Part shown: positions 17,183 through 25,800 of the stretch, piece after piece
Layout: every line of letters starts with the position of its first letter
Numbering within the stretch: position 1 is the first letter of the stretch
NCBI GenBank assembly: GCA_964462535.1
Contig: CAYWXV010000021.1
Location: 1 to 55,639 of the forward strand
Reading direction: 5' to 3'
Length of the DNA stretch: 55,639 nucleotides
Source: CAYWXV01 sp964462535
GTDB lineage: Bacteria; Bacteroidota; Ignavibacteria; OLB7
Program-made: the position numbers and the translations under genes
Notes under the pieces: model-generated
What the model was told of the DNA's origin: nothing
Seen by the model: only the letters and a program-made list of their open reading frames with translations
Databases searched by the model: none

Positions 17183-17455
17183 CTATCGTGATTCACCGCG
17201 GCGTTCTTCCTCAACGCGTCCACCGTCGCGATCGTAACGCCGATCGTCTCGGCGATCGTCAATGCGACGATCGTCGTAGCGACGGTCATCCAGTCTTCTA
17301 TCGTCATCGTCGTTCGTCGCCTTCTTGAACTCCTTCACTCCACTGCCAAGACCGCGCATGAGTTCAGGAATCTTCTTACCGCCGAAGAGGATGAGGACGA
17401 TCAGAACGATGATGATGATCTCGGTTGTACCAAGCGAACCGAACATGAATGCCAT
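17183..17455 (-). CDS. tatA: twin-arginine translocase subunit TatA with Asp-Arg-rich tail
   Basis: This 90-residue protein has the TatA core: membrane helix IIIIVLIVLILF, hinge GGKKIPEL and amphipathic helix MRGLGSGVKEFKKA. After residue 47 the tail is almost entirely Asp and Arg in a DDRR(L/Y/I) pattern, then DRDGGRVEEERRGESR. The core is standard and should form the Tat pore-forming component. The tail repeat is encoded by a local CGATCGTCG-like nucleotide repeat, which suggests slippage-driven expansion. Confidence 0.93.
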   Translation of the reverse strand: MAFMFGSLGTTEIIIIVLIVLILFGGKKIPELMRGLGSGVKEFKKATNDDDDRRLDDRRYDDRRIDDRRDDRRYDRDGGRVEEERRGESR

Positions 17456-17518
17456 TCCCGGCTATTGTTGATGAGGTAGATTCGACGGTCGGCCCGTCGT
17501 GACTTCCTGTGGGCGTCG

Positions 17519-18220
17519 TTATGACGCCACTATTTCAATTGAGCGCACAAGAGACCGAAAGATGCCAGCACCGTCGGACGAACCCAGGGTGTCGCTACAG
17601 GCACGCTCGGGGTGGGGCATCATGCCAAGAACGTTCCCTTTTGCGCTGACGATCCCGGCAATGTTGAATTGCGAGCCGTTCGGATTTGCGTCGTCCGTGA
17701 CGTTTCCGTCGGCGTCGCAATACTGAAACACGATGCGATCCTCGGCCTGCAGTTCGTTGATAACCTCGGGGGTTGCGTGGTAGTTCCCCTCACCATGCGC
17801 AATCGGAATCCGCAGCACGGCTCCCTCTTCCAGGTCGCCCGTGAAAATCGTCCGGTTGTTGATGGTCCGAATATGGACGTGCTTCGAAACAAAGCGGAGG
17901 TCTCTGTTGCGGAGAAGAGCGCCAGGGAGAAGTCCTGCCTCGCATAGAATCTGGAATCCGTTGCAGATGCCAACGATTGGGCCGCCCTGTTGGGCGAATG
18001 CAACCACTTCCTTCATGATCGGGGAGAATCGCGCAATCGCGCCGCAGCGGAGGTAGTCGCCATAGCTGAAACCCCCAGGGAGGACGATCGCGTCAACGTC
18101 CTGAAGATCATGCTCCTTATGGAAGAGAAAAACAGCTTCGACGCCCAGTTCGTGCTTCAGCGCGAAGTAGGCGTCGTGATCACAGTTAGAGCCGGGAAAT
18201 ACGACGACCCCAATTTTCAT
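17519..18220 (-). CDS. purQ: phosphoribosylformylglycinamidine synthase subunit PurQ
   Basis: The 233-residue glutaminase subunit of FGAM synthase supplies ammonia in the fourth step of purine synthesis. Class I amidotransferase residues are present: Cys86 in GICNGFQILCEAG, and His203 and Glu205 in MMPHPERAC. The start MKIGVVVFPGSNCDHD is canonical. The start codon overlaps the purS stop (ATGA), so the two are translationally coupled and would form a complex with a small-type PurL not seen here. Confidence 0.97.
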   Translation of the reverse strand: MKIGVVVFPGSNCDHDAYFALKHELGVEAVFLFHKEHDLQDVDAIVLPGGFSYGDYLRCGAIARFSPIMKEVVAFAQQGGPIVGICNGFQILCEAGLLPGALLRNRDLRFVSKHVHIRTINNRTIFTGDLEEGAVLRIPIAHGEGNYHATPEVINELQAEDRIVFQYCDADGNVTDDANPNGSQFNIAGIVSAKGNVLGMMPHPERACSDTLGSSDGAGIFRSLVRSIEIVAS

Positions 18221-18480
18221 CTCTCCGCCTCCGACAACTCGTTCACGGCTACAGTGAAGTCCTCGATTACCGGGTTGCTCAAAAGCTTCTCGGAGACCTC
18301 GCGCGCAATCTCCTCCGCCCGGGTGGCCGTCGGAGCATCGATATCGAGTGTGATGTACTTCCCGATGCGAACATGGCCTACGTCGCGGTAGCCCAGGGAG
18401 TGGAGAGCGTTTTCGACCGTCTTCCCCTGGACGTCCAGGATGGCCGGTCGGAGCGTTACCGTTACTTCAGCACGAAACAT
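18217..18480 (-). CDS. purS: phosphoribosylformylglycinamidine synthase subunit PurS
   Basis: I take the start at 18480 (MFRAEVTVTLRPAILDVQG), which matches the usual PurS N-terminus; an upstream extension to 18549 runs into the repeat flank. The 87 residues include NALHSLGYRDVGHVRIGKYI and NPVIEDFTVAV, typical of this small bridging subunit that holds PurQ and PurL together. It overlaps purQ by four bases. Having separate PurS and PurQ is the pattern of the split FGAM synthase rather than the large fused PurL. Confidence 0.95.
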   Translation of the reverse strand: MFRAEVTVTLRPAILDVQGKTVENALHSLGYRDVGHVRIGKYITLDIDAPTATRAEEIAREVSEKLLSNPVIEDFTVAVNELSEAER

Positions 18481-18552
18481 ATACGCCTGACGCTTGTGAT
18501 TAATGAACGTCCACGGTTGCACGGTCGTGGCCGGGAGCATGTTGAACAACTC

Positions 18553-18686
18553 CTAGATCAAGAGCCTGTTCAAATCGCGCGAGGTCAAAGTGCGGCGCGG
18601 AGCGAATGAGGTGCACAGGGGGTACGCCACCTTGAGGCATTAGGAGCGCAACGCGGGGATCGCGCGTATTTCAACAGCGTCTAGAT
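18553..18686 (-). repeat. intergenic palindromic repeat, copy B, flanked by CTAGAT
   Basis: The element lies between CTAGAT at 18553-18558 and CTAGAT at 18681-18686. On the minus strand it starts at the TAG stop of pssA, reads CGCTGTTGAAATACGCGCGA, then CGCGTTGCGCTCC, a centre with GGCGTACCCCCTGTG, then GACCTCGCGCGATTTGAACA. Its ends are imperfect inverted repeats. Just outside, TGTTGAACAACTCCTAG (18540-18556) repeats the end motif again, suggesting a remnant of a second end. Confidence 0.8.
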
Positions 18687-19451
18687 ATCAAATGGCGTCG
18701 TCTCCGGTTCCTCCATGGTATCCTCGTCTTCATCGCGCGTGCGGAACAGGTGAACCACGTGCCGGACCAGACCGGTGGCGATGTACAGCAGCATCAGGGG
18801 AAAGATCGCGTTTCCGCGGGTGACGACGGCAAGGACAATGGCCGCGACGAGACCCACAAACTTAACTGGATTCCGTTGAATACTCCTGAGCGTGGGCTTG
18901 GGCAACGTATCGTAACGGACGTTGCTCACCATCAGGAGACTCGTTCCCAGCGTGATTCCTGTAATCAGCAAGGGACGCCATGCCAACGGTACAATGCTAT
19001 CGGGCGGTAGATGGTAGTATACCAGATAACTGATCAGCACCAGAGCAGCCGACGGGATGGGCAGCCCGCGGAAGTAGTCCTTGTCGAAGCCGACGAGCTG
19101 AACATTGAATCGAGCCAGTCGCAGCGCGCCGGCGATTGCAGGCGTTGCCGCTATGATGGTTCCAACGGCCTTCCATTCCTGGAAAAATGCCATGTAGAGG
19201 ATGAAGGCAGGGGCGGTGCCGAAGCTGACCACATCCGCCAGCGAATCGAGCTCAACGCCAAAATCGGAACTTGAGTTCGTCAAGCGGGCCATCGCGCCGT
19301 CCAGCGCGTCGAAAATTGCCGCCATCACAATCAACCATGCCGCAGCCATGTACTCGTCATGCGAAGCCTTCGCCATCGCAAAGAACCCACAGAAGAGGTT
19401 CATGCTTGTGAAGAGGTTCGGAATCACCGAACGGGTCACGCGGATCGGCAC
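18681..19451 (-). CDS. pssA: CDP-diacylglycerol--serine O-phosphatidyltransferase (PssA)
   Basis: The 256-residue membrane protein carries the CDP-alcohol phosphatidyltransferase motif DGAMARLTNSSSDFGVELD, continuing to the final Asp (DGx2ARx8Gx3Dx3D). Several hydrophobic helices surround it (SLLMVSNVRY, LVAAIVLAVVT). It makes phosphatidylserine from CDP-diacylglycerol and serine. The psd gene lies immediately upstream in the same direction, so the two encode successive steps to phosphatidylethanolamine. The C-terminus is acidic (EDEDTMEEPE) and ends at a TAG supplied by repeat copy B. Confidence 0.93.
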   Translation of the reverse strand: MPIRVTRSVIPNLFTSMNLFCGFFAMAKASHDEYMAAAWLIVMAAIFDALDGAMARLTNSSSDFGVELDSLADVVSFGTAPAFILYMAFFQEWKAVGTIIAATPAIAGALRLARFNVQLVGFDKDYFRGLPIPSAALVLISYLVYYHLPPDSIVPLAWRPLLITGITLGTSLLMVSNVRYDTLPKPTLRSIQRNPVKFVGLVAAIVLAVVTRGNAIFPLMLLYIATGLVRHVVHLFRTRDEDEDTMEEPETTPFDI

Positions 19452-19480
19452 GGGTACTACTGGGCTCCAGCTGTAAGTGG

Positions 19481-19511
19481 AAAGCCCATTCCGTTCAGGA
19501 AATGGGCCTTT
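19481..19511 (-). terminator. hairpin between psd and pssA
   Basis: AAGCCCATT pairs with AATGGGC(C)TT with a one-base bulge and a 10-base loop. On the minus strand it comes 28 bases after the psd stop and 30 bases before the pssA start. T content after the stem is modest (CTTTCC), so it may only partly terminate and thereby lower pssA relative to psd. Confidence 0.5.
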
Positions 19512-19538
19512 TCGAGAGATGTGTTTGGCGACGGAAAC

Positions 19539-20204
19539 TCAGTCCGCCGGATGCCGGCACAGGATCGTCTCCCCGGCGACGACCGTATCCCCCAGATGAA
19601 CCTCGACAACCATCTCAAGAGGGACCAGGACATCCATACGGCTTCCGAACTTGATCATTCCAAACCTCTCGCCGGCTGTGACAACGTCCCCAACCTTGAG
19701 AGGGCAGACGATACGCCGGGCGACCGCACCCGCTATCTGCTTGAAGAGCACTCTGTAGCTCCCGGTGTCGACGCCGACATGCGTTCGCTCGTTCAATTCC
19801 GACGCTTTGTCGTGCCATGCCACCAGATACTTCCCCTTGTGATATACAAAGTGGTCCACGCGGCCGCTGACGGGTATGCGATTCACATGAACATTGAGCG
19901 GCGACAGGAAGATCGATATCTGTCGTACCCGTGCTTGGTGGTATTCATGGTCGTCCACCTCCTGAACGACGACAATCTTCCCGTCCGCCGGCGAAAGCAC
20001 CGTACCGCCCTCGGCATCGGCGAGTGGAATGATTCGATCGGGATCACGGAAGAAGTAGAGGGTAAAGACGCCCAGGAAAGCGGCGAGGCCGATAAGAAGT
20101 CCCTGGAGCCACGGAAGATCGACGAAGAGTATCGCAAGCACCAGCCCGATGGTAATCAAGGCCATGACGACGATCACATCCGCGCCGTAGCGGGTCAGTT
20201 TCAT
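19539..20204 (-). CDS. psd: phosphatidylserine decarboxylase proenzyme (short form)
   Basis: The start is the ATG at 20204 (MKLTRYGADVIVVMALITIG); sequence further upstream in frame crosses a terminator and is not part of the gene. The 221-residue protein has two N-terminal membrane segments, then FFRDPDR, SPADGKIV, ISIFLSPLNVHVNRIP and the self-cleavage site FGSRMDV (Gly187-Ser188), where cleavage creates the pyruvoyl group. This is the short Psd form with GS in place of LGST. It converts phosphatidylserine to phosphatidylethanolamine. Confidence 0.95.
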   Translation of the reverse strand: MKLTRYGADVIVVMALITIGLVLAILFVDLPWLQGLLIGLAAFLGVFTLYFFRDPDRIIPLADAEGGTVLSPADGKIVVVQEVDDHEYHQARVRQISIFLSPLNVHVNRIPVSGRVDHFVYHKGKYLVAWHDKASELNERTHVGVDTGSYRVLFKQIAGAVARRIVCPLKVGDVVTAGERFGMIKFGSRMDVLVPLEMVVEVHLGDTVVAGETILCRHPAD

Positions 20205-20269
20205 GCGGGAGGAATAGTCAAGGGGGCGCAATATAGCATGATCGGCCCGAGTGGGGGGGAGAGCAAACG

Positions 20270-20302
20270 CGAAGCCGCCGGAGTGAACCCCCGGCGGCTT
20301 CG
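20270..20302 (-). terminator. intrinsic-type hairpin after the PepSY lipoprotein gene
   Basis: CGAAGCCGCCGG pairs with CCGGCGGCTTCG across a 9-base loop. It lies 75 bases downstream of the minus-strand PepSY gene and just upstream of psd. GCGTTTGC follows on the minus strand; on the plus strand it is TTTGTTGG. Neither is a strong T-run. Confidence 0.6.
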
Positions 20303-20376
20303 TTTGTTGGGATTGCCTCAATCCGGCTCGAGGCGCGTTCCCTGCTTTGTTGCGCGAGTTCCGATGTGGAACGAGG

Positions 20377-21606
20377 CTACTCCGTTCGCTTGTATGCACC
20401 CGTCTTTGCGTCAACGAAGACGTGTTGCGTCGACGATCCGCCGGTGGGCATGATCTCGAACACGTATACCCATTGGTCGTCCGTGGAGTCCTTCTCGAGC
20501 TTCCACCGCCACACATCACCTGCCAGTTGAGCCAGTGCGGCGGTGCGGGCCGTCGACAGAGAGACGAGTGTGTCGTGCGGGACATCTGGTTGGTAGTCAC
20601 CGTACATGTCGCCGGCCGTCTGCTCGATCTCCTGTAAAGCACCGGTGAAGGCATCGAGTCTCACTTCGTACGTGTTCGAGTCGCGCTCGACCTTCACGGT
20701 GTAGCTTGCCGTCGAATCGTTCTGAATGTCAAGATTTGCGTCCGTTGCGGTCGAGCTGTCGATCAAGCTCTGAGCGATCGCCTTTGCCGAATCCGCTGTA
20801 ATGACGCTGTCGCGAACGTTTGTGGAATCGCCGACGTTCGTTGTGTCTCCTCCACCGTGGTCATCATCGCATTGGCAATGGCAATGGTAGTGATGTCCGT
20901 AGCCGTGCCCCTTGCCGTGACGGTAGTGACCGCGCCCCCGCTTGTTCTTGTGCCGCTCCTCATCACATCGACCATCATCCTCGAGTTTCCGATCCTTCCC
21001 CGTTTCGCAATCAACATAGACCGTGACGTAACGGTTGGAGTTGTCGATGATGACGATGATATACGTCGGTCTTCCATCGATCTGCTCGATGTTGCACTCT
21101 ACGACATCCCCGTTGACAACCTGGCGGGCCCGCTCGCGTGCCTCTTTAATCTTGATCGTGATTGTACGAACAACGATGATGGTCGTGTAGTAGGCGTTCG
21201 ATACCTCGTCTTTGTCCACAACGGCCCCTGTTTGCGGATTGATAACGACGAGGTAGATCCGGCCCATGCTGCGAACGATCACCTCGTAGTTCACGGCATC
21301 GCTGTCGTAGTCAACGTTTACACCCAGGAGTTCGCCCCCGGTTTGCGCCAACGCGATTGCGATCGCCTGATCGATGTCGATTGCAAACGAGTCGTTCGCG
21401 TGCTTTTGCGCATTGCTTCGCACCGCCGCCGCTTCCGACGGATCGACGGGATCGCTGATTTTGATCGTGGATGATGAGCCAGGGGGATCGCTCTGGGTCG
21501 GCGGCGTCGGCCCGGTAGAGTTATCGGAGCACGCCCCAAAGACAAGGGCTGCCATGACGGCCAGACCCGGTAGAATATTCGTCAGGAATCGATTCGAACG
21601 CTTCAT
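20377..21606 (-). CDS. PepSY-domain lipoprotein with His/Cys-rich linker
   Basis: This 409-residue lipoprotein (lipobox LVFGAC, Cys26) appears to contain three PepSY-type units: about 75-135 (AIAIALAQTGGELLGVNVDYD...YLVVINPQTGAVV), 268-330 (AKAIAQSLID...YEVRLDAFTGALQEI) and 348-409 (ARTAALAQL...HVFVDAKTGAYKR), with a further PepSY-like strand pair at 150-205. Between them residues 214-250 are dominated by His, Cys, Gly and Arg (GRGHYRHGKGHGYGHHYHCH): nine His and four Cys, followed by an Asp run. That linker looks like a metal-binding segment. A small repeat (DTTNVGDSTNVRDS) follows it. The gene is monocistronic. Confidence 0.82.
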   Translation of the reverse strand: MKRSNRFLTNILPGLAVMAALVFGACSDNSTGPTPPTQSDPPGSSSTIKISDPVDPSEAAAVRSNAQKHANDSFAIDIDQAIAIALAQTGGELLGVNVDYDSDAVNYEVIVRSMGRIYLVVINPQTGAVVDKDEVSNAYYTTIIVVRTITIKIKEARERARQVVNGDVVECNIEQIDGRPTYIIVIIDNSNRYVTVYVDCETGKDRKLEDDGRCDEERHKNKRGRGHYRHGKGHGYGHHYHCHCQCDDDHGGGDTTNVGDSTNVRDSVITADSAKAIAQSLIDSSTATDANLDIQNDSTASYTVKVERDSNTYEVRLDAFTGALQEIEQTAGDMYGDYQPDVPHDTLVSLSTARTAALAQLAGDVWRWKLEKDSTDDQWVYVFEIMPTGGSSTQHVFVDAKTGAYKRTE

Positions 21607-22222
21607 ATCTGCTCTTCCGTGCGAAGTGATGTGTTAGGTCGGTGTGGACCCGCGTGTCTTGATCTCTCACAGGCAACGGACCATGGGGCGCCCATGTTAG
21701 AGAGATGAGGCCGGACTCACCGTGTTAAAGACCGCATGCACAGGGGGTGCTGTAGTAGAGACGCGAGAGCCCCGGGAAACCTGACACGTCCCCGGGGCCC
21801 GCATGACGATTGCTGGTTGAGAAGAGAGAGCAGGATGGTGCGAATCGCCGCAATCGTCGTTTGCGATCCGCTCGGTGGTGTTCGTCGTTATTGTAACCAA
21901 ATGGCTTAACACGGGTTCTGATACTGTTGCCTCCGCACGACGCCCTTTGGCCTCGGCACACTCAATTTTGAGCGATTCTGCTCGCGATTTGCCATCTCCG
22001 GCCCTTCTTCCCAAGTTTGTTGTGGCCGGGCATTGGCCGCGGGTACGGTCGCTCGGTTGACCTCCTGAGGCTCACGTTCGGTGGAGGTGTGGGTAACGCG
22101 GGGAACCATGTGATCGTTTTGTGCGTCATAAAATCGGTGTTCAATCGTCTTCGCCGCAGTGGTATCCCCATTCGCCTACTATTGCAGATACCTACCTTGA
22201 GTACCATAATCAGTGGAAATCC
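21607..22222. other. 616-base non-coding stretch between divergent lipoprotein genes
   Basis: No convincing gene is visible. It separates two divergently transcribed lipoprotein genes and therefore should hold both promoters. The only clear structure is a short hairpin near 21769-21800 (GCCCCGGG/CCCGGGGC). Open frames here are short and Arg/Ser-rich. Confidence 0.6.
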
Positions 22223-22804
22223 ATGAAAGCGCTTCTAAAGACGCTATTGCCGTTGGCGCTCCTTGTGCTCGTCGCGTGTGGTGAGGAGCCCGACAAGGCN
22301 NNNNNNNNNNNNNNNNNNNNNNNNNNNNNNNNNNNNNNNNNNNNNNNNNNNNNNNNNNNNNNNNNNNNNNNNNNNNNNNNNNNNNNNNNNNNNNNNNNNA
22401 AGCCGTCGTACAGCCCCACCGGGTGGACGTCTTTTGACAACTGCTATTCAGCAATGACTGATTTCGTCGACGCATCGGTTGCCGACCCATACTCGAACCA
22501 GACTGAGGCGTTCGCCAAGTTTGTCAAGATGGTTGACGCCATGGCAGCGGATCGATCGAAGTCAAGCCCGGAGCTTGATCAGTTGCGGCGGGACTTCAAG
22601 CAGCTCGTCCACGAGACATTCAACATGTACAAGAAGGAAGTCCAGTACTCGGATCGAATGCAGATGCTTCGGGGTATGGTTGACTATATTTCGTCGGTCA
22701 TGGATCGTGGCGTTGGCCCTCAGCAGGGACAGCTTGAGCGACTTGGATACATGGTGGCATTGATCGACTACTGGTCGACGACACTCCGCCTCAAGGGGGT
22801 CTAG
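22223..22804 (+). CDS. small lipoprotein, interrupted by an assembly gap
   Basis: The start gives MKALLKTLLPLALLVLVACG, a lipoprotein signal with Cys19. After 26 codons the sequence is replaced by 100 N. The frame that resumes at 22400 continues as a coherent helical protein (SNQTEAFAKFVKMVDAMAADRSKSSPELDQ; LVHETFNMYKKEVQYSDRMQMLRGMVDYISSVMD) ending TTLRLKGV. That the two halves are one gene is likely but cannot be proved, because the gap length is arbitrary. I recognise no family. It converges on the large surface gene with a 28-base spacer. Confidence 0.6.
   Translation: MKALLKTLLPLALLVLVACGEEPDKXXXXXXXXXXXXXXXXXXXXXXXXXXXXXXXXXXKPSYSPTGWTSFDNCYSAMTDFVDASVADPYSNQTEAFAKFVKMVDAMAADRSKSSPELDQLRRDFKQLVHETFNMYKKEVQYSDRMQMLRGMVDYISSVMDRGVGPQQGQLERLGYMVALIDYWSTTLRLKGV
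22300..22399. other. scaffold gap (100 N)
   Basis: Exactly 100 unknown bases, a conventional placeholder length. The flanks do not repeat each other, unlike the second gap at 33002, so real sequence is probably missing. Confidence 0.95.
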
Positions 22805-22832
22805 GAGCACGCCGCTCGTCGGTCCCAGGTGA

Positions 22833-25800
22833 CTATTCGACGATCATTCGCCGTGTGGCCGCAAACGGGCCACTCGTCAACCGATAGTAATACACGCCCG
22901 ATGGCAACGCGCCGTCGGGCGTTGTCGTTGAATGGACGCCGGCCGGCAGCGGACCGTCGATAAGGCGAAGGGCTACGCTTCCATATGTGTCGTAGACCAG
23001 AAGCGTGGTGGGGTTATCGAATGGTAGTTCGAATCCGATGGTCGTTGATCGGTTGAATGGATTCGGGACGTTCTGGTCCAACCGGAAGGTACTCGCGGTG
23101 AACTCAAACAAGCGTTCCTCCAGACCACAGAACGGATCCCGTCGGAAGAGCCCAGGGGATGGAACAATATCAACGTAGGGGAGATCCACTGTCGCCCTGA
23201 ACGGCAATTCAGATGAATCGATCGTACTGAGCCGCACCAGGTGTCTCATGGAGACGAGGGTGTCCGGGGCCGGAGGTCTGGTGCCAAACGCGATGTGGCA
23301 ACGAATGGAATCGCCGTCCCGGTCGCCGAACCACCGCCACGCTGAGTCGGTGGCTCGAGGAACGTCGAGGGTCAGATAGTCCAGCAAACCTGTGTCGTAT
23401 CCAATCGCGAACTCCATCGTGCTCACAGGAAGTGTGTCAAGTCGTCCCATGAGTTCGAGGTGTATTGTCACGCCCTCACCCGGCGCCGCATGATAGTCCC
23501 GTCGGATTAGGGCGGGCACCTGGAGCTTCTTCCCAACCCCTCGAAGAAGTGACCGGCGCGGACCGACCCTCGTTTCGTAGTCGATCGCCGCAGTCTTCGT
23601 TCCCACAGTCATCGGCCCGAATACACATCGCACCTCGACCTCTCCGGTGTCCGGTACGTCGAAAGGTGGGGTGGGCCACAGTATTCGGAACGACGAAGAA
23701 GTATCCTCGACTAGGTCCATTCCCGTTACAGTGATATTGCCGCCGCCGAGGTTTTTGACCCAGACCGACCCCTCGCGCTCGAGCGTAATGAAGACCGAAT
23801 CGAAGTCGTGATCAGTTACGATGAGGTCGGGTGGCATACAGCTCGTCACCAGCCCCGCGATCGCGATTGTGTCCAACGAGACGTCGCCGGACGCGCTGAG
23901 TGTTACGGTATATGGCCCCACCTGGAGCGGGGTAATCGTTACCGGGAGCCGAGCCGTGCTGCCAGCCGGAATCACGATCGGGAGGAATGGGGGGATCGTA
24001 TCGATCGTGACCCGTACCTGTGGAGACGGACGTATCGAAATGCCATCGACGAATGCCGCCACGGCGCTAACGTTGACGAGATCCACGAGGACCGAATGTG
24101 TGGAGTCCACGCAGAGCGTGTCGACGACGAGCGTCGCGAGCAGAATGCGGGGAAGCAGGCCGACACCGTGGAGTGGGGCGTCGACCGTGTCACGATCGTC
24201 GGTTGCCATGACGACACGCGCGTTGAAGTCTCCGGACGTAGGTGGAGTGAACCGGATTCCGGCGATTGTCCCAACACCAGGCACCACTGAGTCGGTGGTG
24301 GATGCGGCGGGGGGTATGAGGGAGAACGCCCCGGATGGGTCGTCAACAATAGTCACCGATGTTATTCGGTAGGCACGCGAACCCACGTTACCGATCAGCG
24401 AGAGGGTATCGTGCGCCGTGCCAACCTTCCGCTCGTGCCAGTCATAGCCTGTGATTGTCGGCATGGGATCGGGACCCACGCGCCCGCGAACAGGGACCAC
24501 AAACGCGCCGCACGTCGTTTCGATGAGGAGGGAATCCGCATACGAAGTGTTCTTCGTCGTGCCGATAAACGCGACGGTTACAGGGACCGATTGGGATGGT
24601 AGGAGTGGCTTCGGCAAGGTTCCGATGCCGCGCAGGGAAAACTGTGGTACACCACCCAGAAGACGCGCGTTGAGAACTGTGACGACAAAGCTCCGTTGAT
24701 TCGTCAAGGTCAGGTCAAGAGATTTCTCGACTCCGACCGGGACATCCAGCAACGCAATTGGTAGAGGCGATATTGCGATAGACGGGGCGGGACGCGAGAG
24801 AGGAATGTCCCAAATGCGTCCCGACGATCCCGTGATGCGGAGATGCGCCGACGCGGAGGCGTCCGGATCGACGGCTGCGAATCGGATGCGATACCCCACG
24901 GGAACACCCCCTTGGAAGTCGCTCTCGATCGTCACGTCGGCGTTGACGGAATCGGGGAGAATCTCCGTCCTAATTGGGCCCATCAACCACGGTTCTCCCA
25001 CACGACGAAGCACAACGACGATCGAATCGCACCGCTCCACGATGTCAAGTTCAATCGAGTCTATCGGAGCTTCCGATTCATCCAGACCTAACACCGGATA
25101 GGCGTAAGAGTTGCTCATGACCTGGATGTAGTACGACGGGTGAAGTATCGTCGCGTCGCCCTCCTTCCGGTTTTCCACCGGTCGGAACTCTTCCGAACCT
25201 CGAATAATCCCGCTTGCAACTGCGCCGAATCGTCCGCCCGATGAACGGATGGCGTGGTCGCCTGACGATACGTTCACAAGAGCGTGTACGAACGGCGTGC
25301 CCGGGACAGGAGTCAGCTCAAACGCCACCATCGTCGTGTCGACCCAGACCGTTGCACCACTGTCCGCGACAATGGCCACACTGTGCTCCATCCACATCGG
25401 TGCGGTGGGCGCATGGAAGCGTCCGTACGTTATCCATTCCTCTCGAGGAACAACCCGGCTCATTGCCGGACTCCACGTGAGATAACTCGAGGAACTGTCC
25501 GGCAGAAGCCCTCCAAGTTCAGAGAGCGAGGCGGTCACGACCATGGCCGCCGCCGGCTTGTCAGTCCGTAGTGCGAACGGAGCGCTGAATGCTCCGGCAG
25601 GAAGAGCAAGTGCGGGATCAGCGCAGAAACTGTACTGGAGAAACTGGCCCTGTTGGATCGTCTTGACCGGGAAGCCATTGGAAACCGCCACGGATGTGGT
25701 ACCCGGGGCCGTTGCGTACAGCCGTATAAGTTCCTGTGTCCGTTCATTCGATCGCGTGAAGATCGGCCTGTACACAAACGTGTTCCCAGTCGACGGTGAC

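Noticed and set aside
20205..20654. N-terminal extension of Psd
   Set aside because: It overlaps the terminator at 20270-20302 and the end of the PepSY gene; the known Psd N-terminus starts at 20204.
21607..22222. Small genes in the 616-base intergenic stretch
   Set aside because: All frames are short, Arg/Ser-rich and without ribosome sites; the stretch is better explained as divergent promoters.
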